A DNA stretch of 64,000 nucleotides, taken from NCBI RefSeq assembly GCF_048771995.1, contig NC_133024.1:87514501-87578500 (forward strand). Direction: 5' to 3'. The notes under the pieces were generated by a model, which made no database searches, was not told where the DNA came from, and saw nothing but the letters and a program-made list of their open reading frames with translations. The translations under genes and the position numbers were made by a program. Shown piece by piece: positions 1 through 14,284 of the stretch. This DNA comes from Taeniopygia guttata (Eukaryota; Chordata; Aves; Passeriformes; Estrildidae). Each line of letters begins with the position of its first letter. Within the stretch, counting starts at the first letter, position 1.

Positions 1-3000
1 CGCCTGCCTCAAGACCTCATATTGCATCTACTATCCTTCCTATGAGAATTTATGCCGTTGAAGGTTGTCAGCACCCTCTTTAATTCAGCAAAGGGTTCTC
101 TGTGAAGGAACATAAGACTTTTCCATTTAAGCCTCTAAGGGCATGTAACCATGCTTATTAGCATGTGTACATTGTGCAATGCTCAACTGTGTCAAAGATG
201 CCCAAGCTCCCAAGCCCACGCTCCAAATGAGGTGATACATCTGCACAGTACAATATACCTTTATTTGCGTGGCCCAGCACCTCTGGCCAATCTGCAGTGC
301 CTCTTTGCAGATCAAATTAGTCTTTGGTGCCGTGCTGTTCTTGTGAACATGCCTGGTTCTACAGGTCATGAATGGATATCTTCACTGCATTGTATTCCAC
401 CAGATGGATCTGCCCTAGAATTAGGTTTGGGACAGTACACTCCATCACACAGTATATCCACTGACTTTCATGGGGTTTTGTTCCAACATTTTAAAAGTCT
501 CCTGTTCTGGCTTTTGTTTTCATGTTGGACAACTAGTTCTCGCTTCTGTACCAGACCTCCTGTTGGGATCTCCCACTATAATCTGCCTGACTAGACCTTG
601 TGCTTTCAGGAGTGAGACTAACACTTTTTTTCAATGAATAATATTCTTTTGCAACAGGGCTGATATAAGGGTGTATTCTTCCTTCCACCCATGAGAAGAA
701 AGTCCATTAATTTCAATAGAAACTCTCCATGCAGAAAAGGGAGAACTGTGCCCCAGGGAACATTCATGGAAGATTAATGGTGAGGAGAGAAAAGTGATAC
801 AGTACAGGCAGAACAAAATCAGAACCCACCACACAAATAAAACTGGACAAGGGTTCATTTTTTAAAAGTCAGTCAGAAACGGCAGGAAGGCTTTGAAAAA
901 AAAAATCAGGGCTGTTTCAGCACTTTTGCATACATTGGCTTTCAGGAGACATGAATAGAAACCTAACAGTAACTCTTTTTTCGTACCTCCTTTCACAAGT
1001 CTCACTGGCAAAGAAGGATTTAGCACTTAATTCCTGTACTTTTATGTGGCAAATTAGGAATTTGCACCTTAAAAGGAAATTGCTTTTCAAACTCCCATAA
1101 ATTCTGGATTCTATTTTTTTAAATGGTGGAAAACATTCCCTACGTTCATCCCAACACATCATAAATAGCACTCTGCATTACTGCTCCTCAGTAAGGTGTA
1201 GGAAACTGGACCTGGCCAAAGAGAGGTGTTTATCATTCCTCCTGAGGAGATGCTAAGGGTCTAGACCCTGTCCTTAACCCTTTTGCCTCCTTAGTCTTTT
1301 TAAGTTTAGACTAGCATGTTTTCTCTCTTCCTCAAAATCAAGTATCTGTTGAGGAAAGCATTTAACTTGAGACTTGGTTACTTGATTAAGTAGGGCATGC
1401 TGGAGCTGAATAGTCCAGACCAAAACTGGAATAAGAACCGAGTTCAAATACATTTTATTTTTCAGTTTACCATCACCTAAAAATAAACCCCCTACACCAT
1501 ATTTTGCATCATTTTAGATAACAACTGCCCGGTTGGCAACTTTACCAAAGCAGGAGGAAGATGGTGAAGGAGACTGACACAGCATGAGAGCCTGCAGACA
1601 GCAGCTGGTGACTCTCCAGCAGGAAGCACTGAAATGTGGATGGTAATGCTGATCCCAACAAAGCTGGGGAGCTTGAAACTGAGGTGGCACCCACCAGAGT
1701 GGGACAAAGGGCATGATCAGAGAACCTCTGAAGACCTTTTCTTCATGAGGGCAAGACAGGACTGAAAGACAAGGAAGTGCAGCCCAGTATTCTCTCACAA
1801 TGTGGCACCATGGCTGTCATAAAACCACCTTCCATTCTGACTGTTGATACAGAAGTGAAGACAAACTTTCAAAAAGGTTGGTACACACCCTGACTTGTTT
1901 TATTTTTGAGTCGTTTTTGAGTCATTTATGGCCTGGTTTCTTTGTCTCTGCACTTTCAAGCATGACAAAAGACATGGGGCAGGTGTTTGGATGGCACCAG
2001 TTTTTCTCATTTATTCTATGAGGTACCATAAAAAACAGTCAATGAGCATGGAACACACTCTGGATGTGTCTAAGAGCAAGTGTCTCAAATACTAACATGT
2101 GAATTTAGTAAAGTTAAACTCTGTGGAATGGAGATAAATGACAGCAGCAATTGAAGTTGAATGTGATATAGAAATCCAACTAACAGAAGACTGTCTGGAA
2201 ACAATTATTTGGAAAGCTGCTGACCCTCTATTTCTTTAAAGAGTTAAACATTTGGATCAGTTAACTGGCAGCTGCAATAATAGGCATATGCTCTAATCTT
2301 TGATCCATAGCTGAATTTTCAACTCTTTGTATGAGATGCAGATCACATAGATTTGCATATTTTTAAGGATCTATAGGGAAAAAAAGAAGAACAAAACCTG
2401 CCTTTCCAAGACACCACTTTGAGATCACACACAGTGCCATGGGTGCTCCCAAGTACTCTAATGTTCAGAGCCAGTTGTAAGACTCAAAAATTTTATAAAT
2501 GGCCCTAAACTGTGACATTTACATCTGAAGATTAATCAAAATTCCTCCTAGAACACACTCTTGCAAGCCAAGGTTACATCGTAACTCTTTGGAGAGTTAT
2601 GTTCATCTATTCTTAAGATCCCATTTCCATATCCAAATCTGTGTCAGAACTTTCATAAAATCTTGAAGAGTCCAGAAATTATGGATAAATTTAAAAATGC
2701 TTTGTAAGTAAATGAGAAACTGTTGACTAGACTCAAATGCATGAGCAAGTAACAGATTTATGCCAAGGTCTTGACATTTTCTTAGATTTGACAAAATTTT
2801 TCAGTGTTGATGAAAATCTGCAGAGAGAAGATAACCATGAATCACCCCGTGAATGGAATGGATGTAATCAACCAACTTTTTGCATTTAAAATTCATTTCT
2901 TGTTCATGTCTGTTTTCAACACCAACTGAAAGATGTTTACTAATCACTCATTTTGGATCAACCATCACACCTACGGCACAGATTTCCTCCATTCAGTAGT

Positions 3001-6000
3001 ATTTCATCAGGAAGTAGGTCCTACCGAGAGAAGCAAGCAATATACTGAGTACTGGGAAGTGAAGAAGTAATCATCCCTGCAAACGTGCTCAATTGTGTGG
3101 AATGTTTCAACATACTCTTTACTCGATTCATACTTTACAATAGGCTTTTCCTCCTGGTTCACCTACACAACAGGCTCTGACATCAATGAAGATGATGAGA
3201 GCAGCTGTTTGTTATTTGTCTGTGAATATTTTCTATCATCCCAAGCAAAAATGCAGACTACTGCCTGGGACTATGCAGAGATGTGTGAAGAAGTCGTTCT
3301 CCAAAAAGCATTCTGTGTAGATTTCTTGTAGTTGCCCACAGAAAGCCATATGGGGGCATGGAGAATTTTTAGAAGCCTGACTGACACAGGAGACAGCACT
3401 TCCAGGCACTATGTGTCTTGTCCTATCTGCCTTGTTAAGTCCTGGCAAAAAAAAATCCCATGAAGAGGAGAGGAAGGTGTTGCACATTCTTGGGTAAGGT
3501 GCAGTAAGGGGCTGGGGAGGTGCCGTGGTGGGTGTGATCAGACCACTGGCAGGTAACCAGAATTTGAGCCTGTAACAATAGGCGTCTTAGAGAGGTAGAG
3601 AATAAAGAGAATAGCATACAAGTTTTAATGAGAAAAACTGATTGCTGATGCAGAGGTTTTGAGAAGGGACCAGCCTGTGTCCTAATAGCACATACATTCC
3701 ACACAGTAAACAGACTTCAAAGTAACCCAAAAGCCAAAATAAAGATTTGCTACTTTTTGTACCTTTCCAACAGCAGTAGTTGGTACTTTTCTCTCACTAG
3801 TATGGCTGTGTAACAGGCTTTTTAAGTTCTGGAAGCATTATTAAAATAAAAGGCCAAGTCTTGCCTTGCTTCTTAACTAGGAAGAGCTATAGATCTCTAT
3901 AGGACTACTCTTTATTGCTGTCCTCTGTGCTTTGTGTTCCTTTGGATGTCTCTCCCCAATGGCCTCTGAAAGATTTTGGATCTCCTAGAACCTTACTTTT
4001 TAGGGCATTGTGTAACCTGCTTGTTTTGTGAGAAGGCAGAATGCAAAAACTGAAAAATTGTGTTATATGCTGTATAGTGTGATTTCAATTGCTTCACTTA
4101 GTTATTGCCAACCATATTTTACAAATATCAACACATTATATTTGTTCTGACCATTGAAATTATGCTTTCAAAATAATTCAGATATGTGTTCTGATGTATT
4201 TTGTCAATATTACAATTGTACAAAATTGGTTATATCAGTTAGGAGAATCATCTTAAAATTGCCTCCCTGCAATTCATTCTCTGTATCTTAACTTTGTACA
4301 GTACTACAAGATCATTTTGCTCATGTGCTAAGTGGGATCCTAGTATATCACCACATTCAGTCAAAATATTGCAAGTTAAAATAAGAATACCTGTAGATTA
4401 TGAAAATGACACCAAGAAAATAGCATTTCTTGTTAAATAAGCAGAAAAACTGGAAATTGTTTCAGTAAAAATTGATTAGAAGAGCAATATTTGGGATGTA
4501 TAGTCATTATTGTGGACAACAGTAAAAGAAAAACATACATCAAATCAGAATTACTTACCTTGAATTTAAAATGTTAATGAACCGAGACATTAGCAAAGAG
4601 ATAGTATATAACCTTAGTGGTTTGCTCTAAGGCAATTGCCTACACTCCCTCTGTAGCTGAGAGAGAAAGAGACTCCACCAGTAACAGAGACTTATTTTAA
4701 TATGGCCATATGGGATACCATCCTATAATGGCCATATGAAATGGCTGAACAGGGATCTGAAGGTGCTACCATGACAGACAGGGAAAGAAAAGTTATCTGA
4801 GACTAGATAGCTAACTCTAAGACAGCCACAGCAATTTATAAAGAATCCTTCTCTGTACATGAAGTCCCAAATTTTAGAAAATTAAAGACCCAATTAATTT
4901 CTAAGGTATTTTCATTTATTATAAACAGATGTGCTAGGGATGAGCATGCCTGTTTGTATCTTGACATAGATTTCATAGGCTGGACTTCAGCTGACAGCTC
5001 TGCAGTTATGAATCTTGAGACATATTTCACTTCAATTAGGAAGTTTTAGGAAGCTCGGGGTCTTTATTCACAAAAGCCTTTGAGAAATAGAGCTCTCAGA
5101 TTTTAATTCTTCATTTGAATTAAGAAATTTAGTGAAATAAGGATACTCACAGTAGGCTTTCTACAGCTTTTCCTTTGAGAAAGCTAGGACAAACTGAACA
5201 GCATAAATGCTTTTCTCTTTGATGGATGAAGTCATGGAACTGATTCCTGGCATAGTCTCTATATCTGGGCCTCAGGCAGGTATAGTGAATGTCAATCTCA
5301 TATCCATACCATATAAAAAGGATGCTTGTCTGTATCTTAAATCAGACATATGTTTCTTTAATGAATGCAGTACAAATTAAGCTAATTTCTTGGGTTTGAC
5401 TCTATAAACAGACCAAGTTATGGTCATCAAAGTTCACTAAAATAAATTTTAAGTCACAAAGCCTAGTAGTGTTTGTGAGAATGTTTTTTCATAAAACTGA
5501 CCTTTTTTTGAAATATCGGGACTGAAGGCCAATCTACACCGGCCAGAGAATAAAACAGGACATGGAGAGTATTTGCCCCATTTCTGATGTTTTAGTTCTG
5601 TCCTTCAAAATAATTAAAGACTGGCTTTGCCATACGGCAGTTTCCGTCTTTCTCAAAACAGAAAGAGAGTGGGAAGAAACAGAAATAAAAATATATAAAA
5701 GAAAGAGCAGAAAAGAGAAAGGATTGCTCCAGCCCTCCAGCTTCCCTTTATGAAAGGCAAAAGACCAAAGGGTTTTACACTTGATGAGGGCCAGACCACA
5801 GGCTAGGATACAAACCCCACTCCTCTTGGGTTGTGGGGCTGGGCACTCATCCTGCCCCTTTGCTGTGACCTGTCAGGAGGTGGATTGCCAAAGCACTAGG
5901 GAAGGGTCTCCTGCAGGATTAGCTCCTCACCTGAACATCACCCTAGAAACAGTGCCAGTTTGCATGGGTGAGAATTTAACCCACCTGTGACAAGCATAGT

Positions 6001-6319
6001 GCAGAGGAATGATACTGGGCTTAGTAAACCAGTCAAATAATGTGTGCTGAGAGTGGCTGTAATACATACAGAAATATCCTTCAGTGCGACAGCAAGAGAA
6101 TACCACTAGAGAGGCATGCCTCACCTGTTGGCAAATACTGTTCTTAGCCTGGACTTTGCACAAAAACATTGCAGAAATCCACACAAATCCATATATAGTG
6201 GGTCAGAAGAGTACAACAAGCTAGCAGAGGAGTTAAATTAATCTCTTGCATTGTGTCTGCTGCTGAGAGCGGTGTAGAAATTCCTGTGCCAAAGGCACTT
6301 TGCAAAGAAAATCAGAGTG
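1..6319. other. Intergenic DNA, no gene recognised
   Basis: AT-rich, mostly unique sequence. ORFs are all short and lack domains, codon patterns or splice context that would support a gene. A direct repeat of ATGGCCATATG occurs near 4702 and 4729. Nothing else stands out. Confidence 0.6.
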
Positions 6320-6580
6320 TGGCCTTTATACAGATTGAAGTCTCTAAGGAGGAAGTTGTAGAGTAACTTGAGAAACTCAAGTGCAGTAAATCACCACAAC
6401 CGGATGGTGTTCATCTGGGACTTCTGAGGGGAAATAAAGTGAGAAAAAGCCAAGATACTGACAAGAGGATGCCTTCTTTCCTTGAAAAATGCAGCAACAC
6501 AAGAAGGCTGGGAAGCCCTATTATGTTGCCTGTCTTCAAAAGGAGATGAGGAAAATCCTGGGAATAAAAGAGCTTTGAAG
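6320..6580 (+). pseudogene. Decayed LINE (CR1/L2-like) reverse-transcriptase fragment
   Basis: The + strand at 6373-6429 reads KLKCSKSPQPDGVHLGLLR. This matches the K-S-P-G-P-D-G-(I/V)-H-P-x-x-L block at the start of CR1/L2/Jockey-clade reverse transcriptases. A stop codon (6364-6366) lies just upstream in the same frame. Downstream, CCTGTCTTCAAAAGGAG followed by GAAAATCCTGGGAA resembles the P-x-F-K-K-G-x-x-x-x-P-G-N block. The copy is old, frameshifted and non-functional. Exact ends and subfamily cannot be set by eye. Confidence 0.6.
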
Positions 6581-9500
6581 TTTGCCACAGTTTTAGGGAG
6601 CCCAAAAATACTAGCTCTATATAACAACTCAAGAGAGGGCTTGTTGGACATGAACACCCCATGAAGGTGTTCTTCAGTCTCCCAAACCACTAAGGCTGTT
6701 ACAAGGGAGCAAAGTGCACTTGGTTACTTTGAAAAACCAGTGGAGCAGCCTCCAGAGAAAAAGTGGGATGACAGAGTCTTCTCAGAGAAAGGTGACCAAA
6801 TGATCCAAATATTCTAAAGGTTTTACAAAGATCGATTATAAGCAATTGTCACAGAGAATATTAAGAAACAAAACTGAGAATAATACTTGATGATGATTTC
6901 ATCCTGGAATGAACTCCAAATCAGTCTGGAAGAAGTGAATATGAGAAGCATTTCTCTTTCTATTGAGGCAAGGAAAGGTGAAAACCCAGTAGTAGGTATC
7001 AGGATTAGTGTCATAAAAAATAAATTAGTCTGAATCACAAATCCTGATGCATTCAAATAAGTGTATCCAGAATCCACCCAAGATCTGGATTCAAGTCACA
7101 CATGTGGTTCCCATCTTAAAAGAGGACAAATCAATTCCTGGGTTGAAACTCCTGAGGTTTGTGCTCTGAGGTTTGAATACTCCATATTCAAAAACTTCAG
7201 CCTACACAACAGTTACGTATTAAATATAGGGGGTGGGAGGAGTGCATGTGTACACATAGCATGCAAAGGAAGCAATTAAATGTAAACCTGAATCAATTTA
7301 AAAAGCGATCCATGGCAAAACGTGCTCTGATGCAGAGACTGTAAGTATTTGTTCTTTACATTGGCTTGCTGCAGCTAGCCGAAAGGGCAGAAGATTGCAA
7401 GTAAGAGACAGTGGGAATTTTGCAGTGTTTGGTGAGCCCATTTACAATCAAACATTTTAAATTATCTGGATTTACATGGCTTTGTACCATTCTGTTTTCT
7501 ATCCTAGTTTTTTTTCTAATTCCTGTAAACTAGGCCCGGTGTACTGAAGGCAAAGCTTCTTCAGTTTTAAATTCCTTTGTCTCTTGAATTCATTAGATTT
7601 TAAAAGCTTTCAAAGGAAGTCACAGGTAGGAAATAGAGAAAATATAGAAAGTGGGACACTTCTCACTGGTTTGTATGTTTCCAGTGTCTAAAGAGAAAGC
7701 TTTTTTTAAAAGCAAACTGTAGGAGTGTTTGTATAAATAGATATTTACATTTACATACTGGGACAGAGCCTCAGCTCTTGAACAGGGCAGTGCTGAGAAC
7801 CTGCCTCTCACACATGCACATATATGTGAGGAATATGTCTTGGATTCTGTTTTTCCAAATGTACAGAAATCTGCTTCTCCCTCCAGGTACTTTTGACTGT
7901 GCACTAAGTTGTGGGAGTTACGGCTCCTCTGTTTTTAACTGAGGGTGGTGTCCTCAGGGAGGCAGGGTGCGAAGGAATGTTGAAGTGTAAGGAGAAGGAT
8001 GCATGAACAAAGAAACCCAGAGAAGAAGGTGATGGAGAGAAATAGGAAAGAAAATGGTATCCCACATAGCCATGCTGTTCCAAGCAATATCTGCATTCAC
8101 AGCAACAGGGAGTTAAACCGTGATTATGTTGCAACCATAACTTTTGGAAAACACCTCAGGTGTTTCCAGCTAGGTAACAGGAATAGCAGGAGACTTGCTA
8201 CTGATAGCAAGGTGGAGAAAAAGGAGCTCTGCGCTCAGCTGTGCTATTGCAGGAGTCATGTAACACAGCACAGAGAGTAGGTGTCACATCAGATAGTGCT
8301 AATAGGTGCCAACAGCCACCTTCACCCCTTTCCCCTCAGTCTTTCCCTGTGTGAGAGTCAAGTGAATATCAATGTGAAACAACTCTGTATGACTGTGTGC
8401 TTCTGCCCACACAGTGGGACCCTGGTAGTGATTCAGACTGTACTGGACTTTGGACACATAATGTACACTGAATATCCATAATAAATAATAATTACCACAG
8501 TAGGGGGCAGCAGCCAGCTGTGGAGGAAGAGTAGGGCCAGCTGCTGGAAGAGATGTAAGCACTGGCTGAGCATGCAAGCTGGGCACTGGGGAGGGCGAGA
8601 GGGCCATGGCTGGGAGCCAGTGGCAGTTTACTGCCAAGAAAAGGGAGATAAAAGCACAAAAGAGTTTCACCAGAGGGAGCTGCTCCTGGCCACCCCTCAG
8701 CAATCGGTAGCGGCCCCGATCCAGGAGGGAAGGCTGATGGCAAACAGGAGCATCGCCAGCCTGTGAGCATGGCCAACACTGCTCACACGTACCATGCTGT
8801 AAGCCAAGCAAGCCTGCTGCAGGGAAACAGCCCTGCACAGACCTCTGGCTTGCAGGAGACCCATACCTCCTCCAGAAATGAGGGCAAACCCATCCTGTTC
8901 CCCTCAACATCTCCCCAGATGCACCTCCAGCTAAAGCAGGGTCAATATTCCAGAAATGAGTGCAGATCCAAAAGAGACTGACAGGCACATGGTCAATGCT
9001 TTTCTAAACTCCCTGATGCTCAGGTCTCCTTTATTTCATCGACAGAAAAGTGTCCTGGCAACACTGAAGATCCCCTAACAGCAGGGCTATTTATTGTCTG
9101 AATTCCTTGGAAGGCCTGACACTTAGTGCTTGGGTTGCCCAAGTAGTATGGTGAACAAAAAACTCCTTTCGAATACACTGCACACGCTCAGCAGTCCGGT
9201 CATCCAGTACAACTAAAATTTATCAGAGATTTAAAATATTTTTCTAACCCTTCTGAAAAGTAATTTCTAAGACCAAATCAGCTCACCAGTCTCATTTTCA
9301 CAAGGCCATTCATGGCATGCTCCTCACATACTCGCTTCTAAACAAGAGCCAACAGCATCCCAGGGTCAGCTCCTCTATTTGTCCCATATGGAACACTCAA
9401 CTCTTGCACCAGCACAGTGTAACAATTAATTAGCACATGTTCTCTGTAATAATTATAACAGTGTGGCACATTTCCCTTGCATTTAGCATAGTGATATTTA

Positions 9501-12500
9501 CTTATATTCCTATTTTACCTTCAAGTGTGCTTTCTGTGCCTGGCTATTTTTCACTTAGCTCAACTGCAAATAGATAAAACCTGTTTGCTTTTCTCTCCCA
9601 AGGAGGAGCATGTGTATTTCCAGATTCTGTTTGCATCCACCAGGAAAAGTCACACACAACAACTGAAGCTCAGTTGGGCTTTTTTTGCTGTGTTCCTGGT
9701 TGGTTGAGCTTAGGGGGTGTAATATAGGGTGATGTTAAAGTAAAGCTGATTTTCTCCCTTTCTCAACATAGTGGCTAGCAGATTTTTTTTGTCCCAGTAA
9801 AAAGAAAGTCTCTCATCCAAATCTCAGTTTATGTAGCCCACAAGAGAGTGAAGATATTGATAGAGGATATCCCAGGCAAATAGGGTATAGGGAGAAACAG
9901 CCATCATTTTTGCAGGTAGTAGACAGGCATAATCTATGTGTGAGCTCAAACGCAAAATCATGGACAGCAAAAAGCCTATATGTTGAATATATCTACAGCT
10001 CAAACACAAAGAATCAAATTCTTTCTGAATAACTTATATCTGAACATCTGACCTTAAGAACCAGCCTCAGTTAAACACTGGCAAACACCAAGATTTGGAA
10101 GGAAGTTGGGGTGTTGCACTACTCTGAAAGCTCTGTTTGGAACCAGCTGTCATTACGAATGTCTGCTGGTGCCTGGTCTTAGCACACAGCCTGTAACAGG
10201 TGAACATAACGAGAATGAGCCAATGGAGTATATTGAACTATGTTTTTTGCATATCCTTGTAGCTCAAATTATCACTTCACACAGCCATAATGGGTAAACT
10301 CTGAATCTACTTATGCCACATTCTAATTGGTTTCATTTAATTTGTGTATATGTCTCTCTGTGTTTGTATATACATATATGCATATTTATATGCACATATG
10401 TATATTTGGACATCATTATTAAAAGTAAATATGCATATTGTCACAGATTATTGCTATCCTTGTAAGAGATTCTTAGAGTAATTTGCTTTATTATACAATA
10501 AAACCATAGAAATTCATTGCCTTCTTTAGAATAAATAAGGAACACAGGACTTATTGTACATATATGTTTAATAGTTTGGACATCTCAGTGCCCACATAAA
10601 AACAAGGAAACATATATTGCAATAGGCAGTATAATTATTTCAGCAAGGAACATCCATCCCACATGAATAGAAATATGAGATTCAGCATCACAAGATTCTA
10701 GAATTATGTCATCAGCTGCACAAGTTTCACAGCTTATCTTTATGATTTTATCTTACAGAAGTAAACTCCAAAAAAAATGTATAACACTGCCAAATTTAAC
10801 AGCACATTCATGTTAAGACTAGCTGTAAAGATTTCAAAAAGGTTAATAACATCAGCATTTCTATACATATGTGTGCACTTATGTATGTATACACACACAT
10901 GTACATATAAATGCATACATACATGTCTATGCTATGTATATAACCTATCTTTAGATATGCCATTATTTTATAAGATTAATTCCAAGTACATTAAACTTGA
11001 AAGCAATGTTCTATACAGTTTACCCATTTAAAGAAGTCCCTGCTGGTGCACAGAAGATCGAGATAGTTGAGTTCATTAAGCATCATCGGATGAGGCTGCA
11101 GGTAGCCGAAATATTCCTTAATGAAAATTTAAAGAGAGCAGATTAAAATTATATTCCTCTAATCCAACAGAACACAAAGGTAAAGACAGTCAATTACAAC
11201 CAAGATCTCATCTAGCACAAAAGGAGTATTGTAGTTTGTAGATCAGAACTTACTGGCTGAAGTGAACAGCTATGCTTGTCACTATGTATATAATTACTTT
11301 CTACAATGTTCTCTCCTAGCACTCAGATGTAGTTATGGAAAATGATGTTTTCCTTAATGTTAATCTGTTATGTTCATGACCAAGAGTTAGAAAATCTCAA
11401 CAGCATCAAAGATTTTTTATCTGTGTTAGTCTGTCTTTTTACATTATGAGAAATAATTTTTAAAAAAGCAAAGTGTCATGTACTTTTTTTAACTCCTAGG
11501 TTAACTGTTTTAATAGTGTTTTGTGGGTCAATAAAGGGGCACCAAGGAAGTGGTTCAAGCAGGATACTCTACCTGTGTGCCTGTTCAGAATGATTGCAGC
11601 CTTCCTCTGGACGCGTCAGGAGGGGCTTTTAGTGACAAGACACTAAGGGTGCTCAACTCTATACCAGATCTGTTGTTAGATCAGAAAAATGCACCACATC
11701 TTTAAAATCTCATAACTAATAAAGATGCTGACAGGCAGTTGTGTGACGAGAAGAAATGAAGAATAACAAGAAGGTTGAAAGGACTGCTACATTAGAAAAT
11801 ATTGAGCTAAATATCTACGAGTTGCCTTAATTCTAACTAAACACAGCATCACACTAGTTAAAAGAGATCAAAGGGAAAGAAGGAAATTTGCAAAGGGATG
11901 TAAAAAGAAGAAATATGATGATGTTAAGAATGGCAAAAACTCCTGACAACAGAGTACTCTAGGCAACACAACCTCTCCCTTGAGATATGGCATCACTTAG
12001 GAAATTTAATCTAGGCACAAAAAACCCCACAAAAATATGCCATAAGAAACAACTTCATTGTGTCAGGAAGATGTACTGGATGACCCAAAAGATACATTGC
12101 TAATTGGTGTGCACCTGTTTTTTGTGATTTTCCTTGCTTGTATGGCCAACTCATCATTACTTGTCTGTATTTGGTTTCTCTGGGTCCCATCCAACTCATG
12201 CTGCAGTCAACAGAAGTTTCCAACAGGAGCAATAGGACCTCAGTGTCTGTTCCAAGTCTTTGCTGTTCTAAGAAGAAGAGGGGGAGAAAAGCTCACACAA
12301 CTTTGCAAGAACTTAATGCATCCGGTGTCTGAATATATATGCAACTAAACCCTTAAAGTTTTTTTTTTATATTTAAACCTGTGTTTATCCTTAGCAATAT
12401 CTGAGGAAATATGCATTTGCTTTCACTTGGTGTAGCTAAAATTTTTGCTGGGGAGGAAACTTACAGTTCATCTAAAAATACCTTTGAATGAAAAATTGCT

Positions 12501-13689
12501 TTGGTCATGCAAGAGTGAAGAAAATTCTCTACACCAAGCTAAAAGTAAATTCTATATATTACACAGAAATGGCAGAGACCTTTCTATTGCTAAAGTAGTA
12601 ATGCAACCAATGAAAAAAACTAACCATGAATTCTGATCTCAAAACCATAGTTTTCAAATACTTTTACCCAATGTCTTAGTATATGTAATCAAATTGTACT
12701 TAAAATCCACTTGCTTGCAGATAGGGAATGAGTATTTTGTGGCAGCTCAGTGTTGGCCCCTTGAGAGGCACAAATTTCTGTGTAAGTGGGGCTGAATGTT
12801 CAGGGGTCAGAGCTGTGCATTGGTATTGTCCATATATCTAGCAGCTGGTATTGTAAATCTTTAGAGCAACGTTTCTTGAAAATACTAAACAGACACTTTG
12901 GTAGCCAGTATTGAGCCTGTGGCTATACTACTCCAGGCTGTGATCTTGTCAGGTTTTACAAGATAAGTAGGGTCAGGCAGGGTCACCACTTGGATTGGTA
13001 ATTCTAAGGAAAGGCAGGAGCTGCCAGAAGTGTCTCAGGTGATAGAATAGCTGTAACCGTTTTCCCTGAGCCTTTTCTAGTACTGATGAAGGCATAATGG
13101 CAAGCTGTGACACAAGAGCAAGATCCTCACCGTCTGCAGCCATCAAGTGCATAATTTGCAAAGGGATCTTTCCCTGGCCTGGTATGGAAGTGTGAGGTTC
13201 AGTATGTGAGAGATGGAAAAATTCAGGTGCTGCATGCACACTTGGTCCTGGATGAACAGCATGTAAATGTGGGGCTCCAGCATGTTTCATCAGGAAGGGG
13301 GTACAGGTGAATGCCCTTTCTGACATCTTTGGGGATGCTGGTAGCTCCAAATTAGGTTTTGTCCATGTCTACAAAGCAAAAAACAAGCCTATTGAGTGAA
13401 GAACTTGTACACTAACTTTCAGCCTCACACACTTCTACAGAAAGTATAGAAGAGCTGATAATAAAATCCTTGCCCAATGGTCTACATTGCCAAGAATTTT
13501 AAATTGTAAGTTAACCAATTTCTCTTCTAAAGTTCAAACAACAAATAAAATTCTATGTGAAAAATGGAGCCTTTTATTCCTTTGTTAAAATCTGATCAGA
13601 GTAAACTACAGATGTTAAAAGGCATTGTAGTTCAAAGAATTAAAAGAATCTTAGAGGGCCTGTACAAAGAAAAGAGTTTTAGAGAATAA
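6581..13689. other. Intergenic DNA, no gene recognised
   Basis: Mostly AT-rich unique sequence. A more GC-rich stretch at about 8490-8960 carries a 229-codon open frame on the minus strand (8299-8988) with no recognisable domain. TATG/ACAT-type simple repeats occur near 10360-10410 and 10870-10930. A weak CTCF-like core TAGGGGGCAGCA lies at 8501-8512. Confidence 0.55.
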
Positions 13690-14030
13690 TATGGAAAATA
13701 TTATAGTGCTATTATATAAATCAGTGGCACATCCTCACTTTGAATACTGTCTTCAAATTTGGTCACCTAATCCTGAAAAAAGAAAGTAGAAATAGAGCAA
13801 GACCAGAGAATGGTAATAAAAATTATAAAAGTTAAAAGGATGAGAAATTTCTTGAGAAGAGAAAGAACATAAGCACCACCTTGTCCCTCAGGAAAGATAT
13901 ATTCTCATGAGGCATAGTCTCATATTCCTAGATATGGCACTTAGGGATGTGGTTTAGTGATGGACTTGGCAGTGTGAAGTTAATGTTTGGACTTGATGAT
14001 CTTAGACGTCTTTAACGATTTGATGATTCA
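13690..14030 (+). mobile_element. CR1 LINE fragment(s), + strand, 3' end
   Basis: Bases 13935-14030 match the common avian CR1 3' end: a block like GGCACTTAGGGATGTGGTTT, then GTGATGGACTTGGCAGTGT, TTGGACTTGATGATCTTAGA, and a terminal run like TGATGATTCA. Upstream, 13725-13870 resembles diverged CR1 coding sequence (CCTCACTTTGAATACTGT...). The copy is 5'-truncated and diverged. It faces the opposing CR1 at 14285. Confidence 0.75.
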
Positions 14031-14284
14031 AATCATACTGAACTGAACAAAGCTTCTCCATGACCTTAGAACACATGCTGTTGTCTCAGACACTCTAGAA
14101 AACGTCCTTGGAGCCCAGCAGCTCTGGAAAGCTCTGAGACCTTTCATGAACAAGATATTGCAGGTATTTTCCTCAGTGTACCCTGTTGTCTTAAAGAACT
14201 TTTAGCCACTGGAGGCCGATCTGACCCATGGACAGTGGGCAGGACACAGAGCTACATATTAGAAACACTTGTTTTCCTTTGTTA

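Noticed and set aside
8497-8512. CTCF-like core TAGGGGGCAGCA
   Set aside because: The upstream half of the motif (CCACN) mismatches at two positions. Too weak to list as a site.
8299-8988. 229-codon minus-strand ORF, the longest in the upstream half
   Set aside because: No domain or familiar motif recognised, overlaps ORFs in other frames, and has an irregular composition. A decayed repeat or chance are both possible; not supported as a gene.
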